A stretch of 64,000 nt of DNA from Sphagnum magellanicum. Taxonomy: Eukaryota > Streptophyta > Sphagnopsida > Sphagnales > Sphagnaceae. Below the pieces are notes generated by a model. The model was not told the origin of the DNA, ran no database searches, and saw nothing but the letters and a program-made list of their open reading frames with translations. This document shows, one piece after another, positions 13,501-24,318 of the stretch (the stretch's first letter is position 1; the number at the start of each line of letters is the position of its first letter). The stretch lies in contig CM038910.1 of assembly GCA_021904315.1 (NCBI GenBank), positions 22,950,256 to 23,014,255 on the forward strand, given 5' to 3'. The position numbers were made by a program, and so were the translations under genes.

Positions 13501-15479
13501 GTACCAAAGAATGTTTAGATAGAATGTCCTCAAAACTATAACACCTTCATCGTTCCTTTACTCCCCCTCCTAGCCCCATTGTGCCCTTTTTAGTGTTTGT
13601 CCCTTTCCATAGTTCTTCCTTCTAGAAATTCCCTTGTCTTAATCATTCAAATACAACATAGAAAATTAAAAAACTATCATAGTTCTAACATTATCTTTCT
13701 ATTTGTTTATTTCTTTTGTATACTTTTCTTTTTGTTTTTTTCCAAACCTTCCTATGGAAGTTTCTCTCCTTTATGTTATCCCTTCAAAACAAACTACAAT
13801 CATCCCTTGAAACACTCCATCCACTTGCTTCCCTCTCACTCAATATATGGAATTAGCATTTTGAAAAGCTCCCCCCTTCTCAAGATCTTCCACCATATGT
13901 CCTTTTTAGGTATGTAGCCCTTACCACTACTTGGTATAGTTGGTCTAATGCCCTTAATTACTCATTGGGTTCCATTGATAGAACTATCCACTAAAAGCCA
14001 TTCAATTGTTCAAAACCCAATCATCTACATGTATTTGATTAACAATGTAATAGTCCTCCTAGTTGAATGTCAACAACTACAAGTCCATATCTCAATTCAT
14101 GATGGTCCATCCCTATTTGAAAGACTATCTCCTACAAAATTCCATCGTTCATATTTGAGTCACATATGTATACACATATGATATTGATTGTTGATATATC
14201 CGTTCCTTAATCCAAATACCCATGCTTGATATTCTAGGAAGGAATGTGTATTCATTTAGTCCATATATCACAAGCAATTGTAGTCAACTCTTGGAGAGCC
14301 CAACACAATTTGCTTTTAGATGGTGGTTGGCCATGTTACACAACAAGTCAACACACAACCTTGAGACACCAATTTATGGAGTACCACACCTTTTGTGGCT
14401 CAATAGGGTTGGTGTTGCATGATCGTACTCTACAAATAAGATCTTATATGCAAGTAGTGTTGGGGAAGGGATGGTTGAAAATTGTGGTCCACAATTCACT
14501 CCAACCTTTCATACCAAGTAGGTCCCCCCGTTTGAAATAAACCTCCTATTGGGAGGTTATGTTGCACATGATGACATAAGATTGATGATGTTGATTTTCA
14601 TATGGGTTATAAGCAATTGTGTTATTTGAATGGCATTTCTTAACCTTTTATGTAATGGGGACTTGGGATCTAGTTTTGGCCTTTTATGTCTATAAGAAAG
14701 TGGCACATAAAAGGTCACTATTCAAATTGCTAGATTTAATTTAATGACATAATTTGTAGTTCCACATGCTACACAATATGTTAAATACTACCCTCCAATA
14801 CATACAACACACTTCCACTTCAATATAATGAAACTCACATTGAAGCATCTATGATATTGAACTTCAAGAAAAATTAGGGGTCACTTTTGATCGCATTTTG
14901 GTTTGAGAATTCTCTTCCATAAACAATCACTCTTGTTAGAATTACAATTATTTTTTCCCAAATTCAAACAAAATTTGGGCTATTAATGCAAATCCCCATT
15001 AATGTGTTGTCCATTAAAAAAAAATCACATATTTGCCATGCTTTAATCAAAGAACCCATTCAACAATAAAGTTGGTGGGAAGAGAGAAATTCACCAATGT
15101 CTTAAACCAATGCTTGGGGGGAGGTGAACAAGGGGTATTAAATGTTGTTGTGGTTTACAATATATAAAATCCACAAAATGGGTTTTTTGGTTGCTACTTT
15201 TCATTTTAGATCCCCCATTCCCCATTGAAAATCATGTTGACAAGTTATATATTATACAATTTATAAATTTTGAAAATATACCAACAATTGGTTGGTTTAT
15301 AAACTTGATATTATTTGGACAAATATTTTTTTACTTTCAACTTTGTTTGTGTTGGGTTGCACTTATTTATAAATTTGATATTATTTCCCATAAGCAATTT
15401 TTTGTTTCAATTTTGTTTGTATAGGGCCAATTTTCACAATTGCCTTTATTTTCTCACAATTTTTTTTTTTTGGATTCCC
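10561..15479. other. AT-rich intergenic DNA
   Basis: Long homopolymer-rich A/T sequence. Around 12300-12600 both strands stay open and the reading has a coding-like look (NVWNCGWPCTCPCDLF), as does 14244-14540, but neither resembles a family I recognise and neither has splice or start context. No RNA gene, array or element boundary could be supported. Confidence 0.4.
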
Positions 15480-16420
15480 CCTTTCAATGTCTCTGCACTG
15501 AACATGTATGGAGTGTAGTATTTTTTTAAGGGCAAAAAATCAACATTTTTTTATGTCACCATTTTTTGCTTAAAGTGGTTCACCTCTAATGTACTTATAC
15601 CCTAGTAACATTTCCTAACTAAAGGTTTTTATGGAAGGGAAAACAACTTGAAGGCATAATTTCATTATCAAATGCCTTAACCAAATATTTTCAACAAACT
15701 CAATGGGGAGATGGTTTTTGACAGCAAGAAGACTCAACTTTTCTAAAAACTCTTCATGGTGTGCACATTATCCTTTTTATAGAGATCCATGTCCCCAAAA
15801 AAGTTAGAGATTGCACTCCCACTTATTGCATGCCTATTATTTGGAGGTTCTTTCCATTGGACTTTTCATGTTAATGTTCATTTATTCCTTAAATTTTGTG
15901 TAATTAATCCATGGTTTGCATCGACATGTTTCTTCAATATAATTATACCATTACCTTTGAAACGAAACATCAAACCTTTTATCAACCTTGTTTTTTGGTT
16001 GAAAATCACAAAAAACATTGGATTATTAGAACATATAACATAGTGCATCAAGTGTGGGATATCCACATGCATTTTTGACCCATCATTAACACAATCAAAT
16101 GCCCAACACAACATTTTTTTGCCATGAGGTTTCCAACTAATTCTTTATTCATTCAATTTTTTCATGATTCAATGTAATGTTTCATCATTATCACATTATG
16201 AACTTGCCAATGTCTTAGATCTCTTAGACCTTCCCTCCTCAATTTTCTCCTCCAATGCAATTACATTTTCATTCATGAAAATCTCTGAACACCCTTTCAC
16301 ATCTATTGATCCCATAAAATTGGTTAAGGGACCAAAATAGAGAAAACAAAACAATTTAATGGTTTTTTTTCAATTTTGATAGTTGTGATTATTTAGTTTC
16401 AATAAACCATAAACATGCAA
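15480..16420 (-). mobile_element. Decayed hAT-like (BED-finger) transposase fragment
   Basis: On the minus strand an open stretch (16114 down to 15878) reads WAFDCVNDGSKMHVDIPH, then ICSNNPMFF, then LKKHVDANHGLI. The H-x4-H following a Cys-containing loop resembles the N-terminal BED-type zinc finger of plant hAT-like transposases. Only one of the two expected cysteines is present, as if TGT had become TAT. Further downstream on the same strand, out of frame, an ISNFFGDMDLYKK-type stretch follows and then decays into AT-rich sequence. No catalytic domain remains. The assignment rests on motif resemblance only. Confidence 0.5.
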
Positions 16421-16905
16421 AGAATGAAATCAATTATAAGCATTTACGAGCTCATCATTCACTGTTATCAAAATAACAATGAATATCCATTACTGCACAC
16501 CCCCCCCCAAGCACCATGTTTAATAGGGTTCATGGTTTTGAACCAATGCTTCTTGTTTGTCATATGTTGTGAAGCTAGAAAATTGACATATTGGTTATCC
16601 CCCATATCAACATTGCATGTACAATATGCTTAACTTTCCACAACTTCTAGATTGGGTTCTATAGCATGATGAAAAAAAATTATCTTGGAAAATCATTCAA
16701 GTTTTTCAATCACTTCATGAATAATGGTAATAACATTATGTATAATGAAATTTCCTTCAAGTGTATTGTGCTTGCATTTGACCTTTTCATCAAGCTTCTT
16801 AAAACATTCCTTTGCCCAATGGCCTTTTTCATTACATTTATATCCCTTTGAGTTTTTGAGTTATGTTATGCATTGTGACTTTTCCTTATGTTGTTCTAGA
16901 ATGAC
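16421..16905 (-). mobile_element. Ty1/copia gag-protease fragment
   Basis: Minus-strand remnant of a copia polyprotein. The segment at 16840-16804 reads KCNEKGHWAKEC, a zinc knuckle of the C-x2-C-x4-H-x4-C type with its first Cys lost. About 250 bp further along the strand, 16580-16530 reads LASQHMTNKKHWFKTM, matching the segment after the protease active site (D-S-G-A-S-x-H-M), here with Asp-Ser-Gly gone. The order zinc knuckle then protease fits a copia polyprotein. What follows is the hAT-like fragment rather than integrase, so the copy is truncated or was interrupted. Confidence 0.55.
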
Positions 16906-17457
16906 CTCCTTAAATTTTATTTTTCTTATGACTTGAATTATTGTGTGAGCCATACCGACACAACCATGTGCGGTAGTCTCAATTTTTAAGAGTTACATCA
17001 GGGTTATTTGAGTGGGGTAAGGTTATTAAGGGGTTTTAGCGACTTCATAAGGAATGATGAATGTGCTTGGTGCGAAGAGGGGTTATTTTCTTTTCTGAAA
17101 TGCGTTATTGGTGAATAAGGAGTTGGATTAGTTCTTTTCTTCAGCAAAGGCTAATAGCCATAGTTTTAGAAACTATGTTGCGTAATTAGGGGTGAAAAAT
17201 CTCTAGAGGGTTGGGGGTAGAAATAGACACCAAAATTTACGGTGTTCAACACAACATTAGTCTTGTTATGGGATTTAGGGAATATCAAGGATGTTAGAAA
17301 TTCTTGAAGCAATTGAAAGGATGTTAATGAAAGATTTAATAGAAATAGAACAATCTTCAAACCGTTGAACATAAGGTTAATTCGAGGCAATTCAACAATT
17401 AAATAGATAGTATGATAATGTGCCAATGGCAATAGGAGTCTGATGATAATTGAAACA

Positions 17458-17463
17458 TTTATT
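17458..17463 (-). terminator. Candidate poly(A) signal AATAAA of the orphan ORF
   Basis: AATAAA on the minus strand, about 105 nt beyond the stop codon at 17568. It is followed by T-rich sequence, a spacing normal for a plant 3' UTR. It is a short motif in moderately AT-rich DNA, so chance occurrence is possible. Confidence 0.4.
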
Positions 17464-17567
17464 TATAATAAGGATAAGCTCAGCAAGGAGCTGCAAGTAC
17501 ATGTAAAATCCTAAGTGATAGTTCATAACTGCAGGAAATCCAGGATGCGTCGAATGGTGCGAATTAG

Positions 17568-17945
17568 TTAGTCCACTTTACTATTGGGAGGCAGTCGACG
17601 AATCGGACCGCGCAACCAACGATAGTGACCAATGCCGGGAACTGAAGACCATGCGAAGATAGAAGTATCTTCAGTTTCGTAACAACTTTCACAAACGGTC
17701 TCGGGTTTGTCACCAGAAGCGGGGTTGACTTGCAGCAAGATCACCAAGGTGCGAGAGTTCAGAGAAATACGATAGTACCAAACTCGACGAGATTCGACTT
17801 CAAAACGAGCACGCACCTCTCGAGGTTTGGGTTCTTCATCACGAGGATGCTGTGTTAGGGTAAGATCTAAAGATGACTCCGGAGGCGGTTCTTCATTCGC
17901 TTGTGCGGCTTGCAGCCCGTAAGATGTGACCATGCGCGATGCCAT
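17568..17945 (-). CDS. Orphan 125-residue protein, function unknown
   Basis: An intact open frame with near-balanced base composition inside AT-rich DNA. I do not recognise a family. The frame is open to 17990, but I chose the Met at 17945: context AAATTATGGCA, and it lies about 100 nt after a TATAAAT box at 18047-18041 with a pyrimidine-rich leader in between. The N-terminal half is acidic and Pro-rich (NEEPPPESS; HPRDEEPKPREV) and likely disordered. The C-terminal half looks folded: RRVWYYRISLNSRTLVILLQV suggests beta strands, then CESCYETED with two Cys, then GIGHYRWLRGPIRRLPP, basic and Trp-rich. AATAAA lies about 105 nt past the stop. It may be a small gene, an exon of a larger one, or an ORF of the repeat island around it. 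Its integrity amid decayed elements argues for recent arrival or selection. Confidence 0.45.
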   Translation of the reverse strand: MASRMVTSYGLQAAQANEEPPPESSLDLTLTQHPRDEEPKPREVRARFEVESRRVWYYRISLNSRTLVILLQVNPASGDKPETVCESCYETEDTSIFAWSSVPGIGHYRWLRGPIRRLPPNSKVD

Positions 17946-18040
17946 AATTTCAAGGAAAGGAAAAAAAGTCAGATTTTCAATCAAAATCAAATTGACAATG
18001 AAGGTGTGAAGGACTTGTTACGTTGAGGTGCGTAATCATA

Positions 18041-18047
18041 ATTTATA
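18041..18047 (-). promoter_or_regulatory. TATA box (TATAAAT) for the orphan ORF
   Basis: TATAAAT on the minus strand, preceded by GATC and about 96 nt before the ATG at 17945. A start site roughly 30 bp downstream would give a leader of about 65 nt that is rich in T and C, as in many plant genes. Confidence 0.45.
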
Positions 18048-18190
18048 GATCGAAGAAAAGGAAAGAAAGGCGTGAGTAACAGCTTAGGACCATGGTAAAG
18101 TAAAACCGTAAGGTCAAAGGAAAAAATTGAAGGTGTAGGTAAAGGTGGTTGGGGGAAAATGGAAGAGGTGAAAAGGTGTTTTTCCTTCAC

Positions 18191-18420
18191 CTTCCATTGG
18201 CCACCAAGCTTGGGACCTTCCAATGGCCACAAAGCTTGGGACCTTCCAATGGCCACCAAGCTTGGAACATTCCAATGGCCACCAAACATGGAACCTTCCA
18301 TTGGCCACTAAGCTTGGAACATCCCATTGGCCACCAAGCTTGGAACATTCCATTGGCCATTAAGCTTGGAACATTCCATTGGCCACCAAGCATGGAACCT
18401 TCCATTGGCCACCAAGCTTT
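18191..18420. repeat. 26-bp minisatellite, nine copies
   Basis: The GGCC of each unit lies at 18199, 18225, 18251, 18277, 18303, 18329, 18355, 18381 and 18407, an exact 26-bp period. Each unit joins TTCCATTGGCCACC to AAGCTTGGAAC, so most units contain the palindromes TGGCCA and CCAAGCTTGG, with substitutions such as CAAACATGG in some. Because 26 is not a multiple of three, several frames on both strands stay open and give false 26-residue-periodic proteins. The array lies between a minus-strand TATA box at 18047 and a plus-strand TTTAAAAG at 18451. A regulatory role (LTR U3 enhancer or bidirectional promoter) is possible. Confidence 0.9.
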
Positions 18421-18450
18421 GGATCCACCTTCACCTCCCCTCTCCTTCTC

Positions 18451-18458
18451 TTTAAAAG
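18451..18458 (+). promoter_or_regulatory. TATA-like TTTAAAAG after the 26-bp array
   Basis: CTCTTTAAAAGGCGGAC follows a C/T-rich stretch immediately after the 26-bp array and resembles a plant TATA region, possibly that of an LTR (U3 repeats, TATA box, then R). No coding frame follows. Downstream lie the roughly 190-bp repeats. Confidence 0.3.
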
Positions 18459-18900
18459 GCGGACTTGGATCATTGGGAGCTCTCTCTGAATACTTGTTTC
18501 CACAAGCTTCTTGAAGAGGCAAATAATGATTAGTCTTAATAGAGGGAAGAAGGAAGGAAAGTAGAATTAAAATCTTATAATAGTTTTGAAGGAATGGGGG
18601 TGGGTAGTGATAGTGTTGGAAGGTTGGAACTTTAAAGAAATCTCACAAACCTTCTCAGGTTTCATAGCATAACTTCTCACTAGTTTAGCTGCAGATCTTG
18701 AGATTTGGTAGCAAGTTACATCTTGTAGTTAGCTTTCTAACGAGCTAAGGCAAGCCGGATTTGAATAAGGTATGTGTTAGAAATGAGGTTTTTAGTGACT
18801 AAGGGTTTACAGCAGGCCTCATAAAATTTGGCATTCTACAAAAAAAATTTGGCATTGGCCAAAAATAAAAACTCAAAGTTGCCAAAATTAAGTGGGTATA

Positions 18901-18934
18901 AGTAGTAGTAGTAGTAGTAGTAGTAGTAATAATA
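18901..18934. repeat. (AGT)n microsatellite
   Basis: About nine AGT units followed by AAT units, inside the left part of the hAT-type element. Confidence 0.85.
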
Positions 18935-18956
18935 GGCAAATAATCTTTGGATAGTT

Positions 18957-19612
18957 GGCCTACTGAGTACTCCTTAGGAGAGGGAGGGATCTTTTTAGGT
19001 GTAGGAATCCTCACTCTCCTATGCCTAGTGACCTATGTAAGCATAGGCCTTGATAATAGGCCTACTCCTTAAGAGAGGGAGGGATTTTTAGGTGTACAAA
19101 TCCTTGCTCTCCTAGCCTAGTGACCTATGTAAGCTTAGGCTTTGAGAATAGGCCTACTCCTTAAGAGAGGGAGGAATCTTTAGGTGTACACATCCTTGCT
19201 CTCCTATGCCTAGTGACCTATGTAAGCATAGGCCTTGAGAATAGGCCTACTCCTTATGAAAGGGAGGGATTTTTAGGTGTACAAATCCTTGTTATCTTAT
19301 GCCTAGTGACCTATGTAAGCTTAGGCTTTGAGAATAGGCCTACTCCTTAAGAGAGGGAGGGATCTTTAGGTGTACACATCCTTGCTCTCCTATGCCTAGT
19401 GACTTATGTAAGCTTAGGCTTTGAGAATAGGCCTACTCCTTAAGAGAGGGAGGGACCTTTAGGTGTACACATCCTTGCTCTCCTATGCCTAGTGACCTAT
19501 GTAAGCTTAGGCTTTGAGAATAGGCCTACTCCTTAAGAGAGGGAGGGACCTTTAGGTGTACACATCCTTGCTCTCCTATGCCTAGTGACCTATGTAAGCT
19601 TAGGTCCATAAT
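18957..19612. repeat. 93-bp tandem array inside the hAT-type element
   Basis: About seven copies. GGCCTACT marks unit starts at about 18957, 19059, 19151, 19244, 19337, 19430 and 19523, so the spacing is 92-93 bp after a slightly longer first unit. Each unit contains CTCCTTAAGAGAGGGAGG, TTTAGGTGTACA, GCTCTCCTATGCCTAGTGAC and TATGTAAGCTTAGGC. The units are highly similar to one another, which implies recent amplification. No coding capacity is seen. Confidence 0.9.
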
Positions 19613-20265
19613 AGTATTTCCCTCATGGTTTATGATGCTCATGATGAAGGCCATTCCCAAAATGTCATGCCGGATTCAACCTCACCCTAGGACTTAAAGG
19701 CCCTTTTCAAACGTCAAAACACTGCAAACGATGGCGGCAACCCTTGAAATTCACTTTCTCACGTTAAAATACACTCACTGCCAATTTTGCCAAAATTACC
19801 CAAAAAAAGTTGCCAAAATTAAATTAATTTTGGCAAAGTTGGCATTTGCCACAAACTATGAGGTCTGGTTTACAGTCAAGTTGAACCGACTGCCTTCACA
19901 AAAACCCTCTCGGGTTTGGTAGTATAACTCCTTATTAGTGTAGTTGCAGATCTTAAGATTTGGTAGGTTGGTGCGCCTTGTAAATAAATTTTTAATGAGC
20001 TAAGGCAAGCAGGATTTGAATAATGTATGTGTTAGAAATGATGTTTTAAGGGATTGATGGTCTATAGCAAGGTTGAATTATCACCTTTGTAAAACCCTCT
20101 CGGGTTTTGTAGCATAACTTCTTGCTGGTTTAACTGCAGAGCTTAGGATTTGGTAGCAAGATGCACCTTGTTGTTAGCTTTCTAGAAAGCTATGGCAAGC
20201 CGGATTTGAATGACATATGTGTGAGAAACAACATTTCAAGTGACTAGTGGTCTGCAGCTACGTTG

Positions 20266-23200
20266 GACATGGTGTTGAGTCCTTAAACATTGGTTTAATT
20301 GAATGACAATTTGACATGAAGTCCTAGGATGTGTAGTGTGTGAACTTGAAAATATATATCCATCAGTTCTAATCATAAATGATGCATAGAAGGTGGGTTA
20401 CTTAATTTCAACTACAAACGTAATCTAACATTTAGAATTACACTTGTATTTTTCCTTCATTAGTAGCATTTGTGCTTTCAAGCATAATCACCTTGTAGAA
20501 CCGGGAGTAGAGGGACGGAAAGTCACCTCACATATTGCTCTAAATATATTTTGCAACAAAATATGTTGTACCTCCTTCCTCTATTCCCTTTTAATTTGAT
20601 CTTCAATGTGGGTCAAAATGAGATCAAATGAGCCAATGACATTATTTTAAACAAGGATTGCATGTCCATTTGCTTCAAAACAATTTAAATTTTATGATAC
20701 CAATGAAATTTTGAATGGATTTGAACAATGTCCCATGCAAACAACAATGGATCATAATTGCCTAATAAATTTAAGGCGAAAAGATGGTTAGGTGTCTCAA
20801 AAATGGCATTTGAGAGTCCATAATTTAATTTTTTTGCAATTTTAACAATTAGTAAACCATAAATCCTATAATTATCCCCTATGCTTTTATCATAAATATT
20901 AATATGCTAAACTATGAATATCCCTAAACATGTGATTGATAAAAAAATCCATGCAAAAGATTTAAAAAAATAATGTGAAATGGACTTTCAAGGATAAAAT
21001 TTATAACAATCATGTCATTTAAAAATTTTAAATATTAAAAATATATATATTAGGAAAGTTTCAATGCACTTCACTAATAAATTTTTCATTTGATGACTTG
21101 TAAAAAAACAAATTGACACTACTTTGACATTTTTTTGAGTCCACATTTTTCATTTTCGTTATGTGACAAATGCAATGCTATCATTTCAAAAGTCCATTAC
21201 AAGTCCATAATCTTTTTAGAATCCATCCAAAAAATTTATGATGATTCCCATTAAAGTCTATGAAAAAATGAATAATTTAAAAAATTGATAATGTTAATTT
21301 TGAATATGGCTTTAAATTTTACATTTGTATGTAATCTAGAATAATTACAAGTGTGACAATCCAAACATTCCCCCTATTCATGTTTTCACCCTTTACTCAA
21401 TCTTAATAAGTGGTTGTCATGGTCTCATTGAGATTAATGAGTTTCCTTGCCATTGCAATAGACATGCTGCAATATGTTGATACATTATCATTCCCTTTCA
21501 TGTGATATTTGTAAAACTTATTTTGAAAATGAGCAATGTTCTTTTGTACAATAAATTGGTTGTGTCATGTTGAGTGTTGGTAAATGTTAATATTCTTTTA
21601 CTTTTTTAGTTTATATTTGTGTATTAAAAAAATTTCATTAAAACCATCAAAACCTATAATAACAATATGATATAAAAAACATATAATCAAATATACAAAA
21701 ATGTTCAAAACGCCAAATTTGTACCATAATCATCTCTCTAGTAAATTGGAAACAAAGAAAAATCATATTCTTTCCCAATTCTAGTATATTATCTTCCACT
21801 AGCTCTAGTATGAACTTTTTCTCCAAAAACAACTACTACAACATCTAATGATTCAATATTAGAATTCGTCCAAAGATATTTCCTAGTTTTCTCACCATAA
21901 ACCAATTCAAATTGGCTGCCATTGTCCTAATTAATCCAACCCCATTTTGCCATATAGTGACAACACAATTATGCCCTTAACAAGTGTTAGCCACATCTAT
22001 GGTGTTGTTGTTATGTGGTTGATGAAATGTTCCATGTGTGTTTTATCATTCAATTGCAATTACTATTGTTTGTTTATCTTGCTTTTTCCATGTGATTGTG
22101 TTTAATACTATTGAATTTGGCAAGATGGTCTAAGAACCATCTATTATTGTCCAAAACTCCTTTGCTTCAAAAATGAACTACATACAAAACTTCTAAAAAT
22201 GGAAGATCACCAATAAGCTTCTCCATGGGGCACCCTTGTTGTCTCCCTATTATCTTAGTACTCATATCATTCTTAGCCTTATGATGTATGGAATGCTTAA
22301 CTTGATGGTCTTGTTGTCATGAAAAATTGCATTGTTCCTTGAAAAAAGAAAAAGAAAAAAATCAAGAAAATAGTGTATACTCTTATTGCTTAGACAAGAT
22401 GTTTTCAATTTTTTAAAAAAGAAACTACTACTACTACAAATTTATTTGCTACCATGTGTGAGATTTTTTGAACCAAAATTGGAAACAAATGAAAGTCTAC
22501 AACAACCTCTTCCTTATGCAAAAGGAATCATGAACTTCAAAGTCTCCTCCTACATTTATAATTACATGTGTAGTGCGCCCATAACCTTTTGTAAAAGACA
22601 AATGGATCTCATAGTATGAGGTTAGAGAAAATATTTTTATTATAGCCAAAGCTATACAAGGACAAAAAATCAAACAATAACAATAAAAATATGTAAATTG
22701 GGTGATCCTATGTTTACTAAAGCTTATGATCAAGTCTTGCAAAGGAATGAGGAGTTAATTGATCTTTGATTTTTGTTGGGCAATCCAATTTGTGTTAGAG
22801 CTTGTGATCCTTGCCCTATAGAGGATGTTTATCATGAGGAGTTTGACAAGTTGTGTACCACTTGAAAATTTAATCTTTTTTTTCCCTTGTGATCCAAGTA
22901 ACTTCAAACTGTGACAACCTCTAAAATGCTAGGTTCACTAAACCTTGACCACTCTTAGTAACAACAAGACTAACAAAAAATATCTCTTTTGTCCTTGAGG
23001 GCTAGTTGACTTCATAATTGAGTCAAAAAATGTTACAAATACTCTACATGTAGATTTGAATGTGATTTTTGCACTAAGCTTTGATCATATTATATTTCAC
23101 CACTTAGTTTATGTTCTTTTGATTTAATTGCAATGTTGAATCCATGGTTCTAATTAACTCATAATTGTGAAATTTTTTGTATGTTTGTTGTTGTTGGAGT

Positions 23201-24318
23201 TTGAAAAAAACACACACCAAAAAATTGTAAATGAACTTGGTTGATCAACCTTTTGTTAAGATACTTGTTTGATAAGTCAAACCATGGATATGAATTTTGA
23301 GATTAGAGCAAAATGGTTTTCAATTATACCTTGCTTGAACAATCCACAAATATGGCATGCTTTGATGTCAAAATCTGTCCATAAACATCATTTTATTTTA
23401 TTTGTGCTTGAGAAATTAATTCTTTTAGAAACTTAATAAATTGATGAAACCTTGCATACACATAACAATAAAAATAAAAAATAGAAATTAGCACACCTTC
23501 AAAAGGTGGAAAAAGAGAAGGGGATCCCCAATATCCTCTCTATTAAACTATTGGAATTCTACTTTCTAAAAAAAACCTCAAGAACAAGTGCAATGACATT
23601 ATTCTAAATATGCCTTTGGATGTTGAAAACATGGTGAGTTCAAGAATGGGAAAGGGTACAAAAAAATGGAACATTGTTGAATTCATACATGTAGGAAAAA
23701 AATTCTTCTTATTACCTCACCAATGCAATTGATTCCATCAACTTCCACATTTGGACGAGCCATGACATTCACCTTGTAGAATTACACACTAATAAGTGAT
23801 GCCATTTCATAATCATATGTGAATGGGTAAGATTAAGAAATGACATTATTGAACATCATCTGAACTAGTCATATGGTTGAAAAATTATGGGAAAAACATA
23901 TTTCATGAATCAAGAACATCATTCCCTAATGGATGATGATGTTTGGGCCATAATAGCTTAACCTTAACTAACTACCTTTTTCACCTATTTCTATGACTCC
24001 TTTACAATAATATTAGGTAATTTGTTTTTGCACAACACCAATTTTTCTCAACATGATGTTTATCAATCCTCTCTCCTTAGATCTATTGCACCAATCTCCT
24101 TTCACTCTCTCCTTGAATTTGCTACATTCATATCTTTCAATTTTGTCTAATTCTATTTTTCGCTCCCATCAAATTATGAGAGAGGATGACAACTTTTTCC
24201 TCTTGATCTATTTGTTTTGGATTGTGTGATAATTCCAAACTTGCATTTGCTATTTAGTTAAAAAATATCTTTTACACTTAACTTTTCATATACTATTTAT
24301 ATTATTGGTATTTATATT
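20266..24318. other. AT-rich intergenic DNA upstream of RSPH10B
   Basis: No supported gene, array or element boundary. The short open frames (22386-22619, 22497-22742) overlap on opposite strands and show no family resemblance. The promoter of the RSPH10B gene should lie in the last part, but no convincing single TATA box can be singled out in this AT-rich sequence. Confidence 0.4.

Larger units (their letters stand above)
18813..19867. mobile_element. Non-autonomous hAT-type element, 1055 bp, 8-bp TSD
   Basis: Bounded on both sides by a perfect 8-bp direct repeat GTTTACAG (18805-18812 and 19868-19875). Ends are imperfect inverted repeats: left CAGGCCTCATAAAATTTGGCA, right (reverse complement) CAGACCTCATAGTTTGTGGCA, 16 of 21 identical. 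An 8-bp duplication and ends starting CAG are hallmarks of the hAT superfamily. Subterminal motifs TTTGGCA and TTGCCAAAA recur near both ends, as transposase-binding sites do. It carries no transposase; its interior is a trinucleotide run and a 93-bp tandem array. Removing the element and one duplication restores the host ~190-bp repeat. Confidence 0.85.
18639..20265. repeat. ~190-bp tandem repeat, three copies, one split
   Basis: Three diverged copies share CTCTCGGGTTTGGTAGCATAA-like starts, TTTGGTAGCAAG, GAGCTAAGGCAAGCCGGATT and TATGTGTTAGAAAT. The marker TTTGGTA lies at 18704, 19959 and 20149. Copies two and three are 190 bp apart. Copies one and two are 1255 bp apart, and subtracting the 1055-bp inserted element plus one 8-bp target duplication leaves 192 bp, the normal spacing. 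No coding content is recognisable; it may be noncoding sequence of an LTR element. Confidence 0.8.

Noticed and set aside
17159-17177. Perfect 8-bp stem CATAGTTT-TAG-AAACTATG as a terminator or RNA element
   Set aside because: An isolated short hairpin with no associated transcript feature; expected by chance in this composition.
18114-18522. Four overlapping open frames on both strands with repeated WPLE/HWPLS-like peptides
   Set aside because: They are read-through of the 26-bp array in different frames; the period is not a multiple of three and no start or splice context supports a protein.
19059-19612. Regularly spaced repeats considered as a CRISPR-like array
   Set aside because: Units are contiguous, with no unique spacers, and the DNA is eukaryotic.
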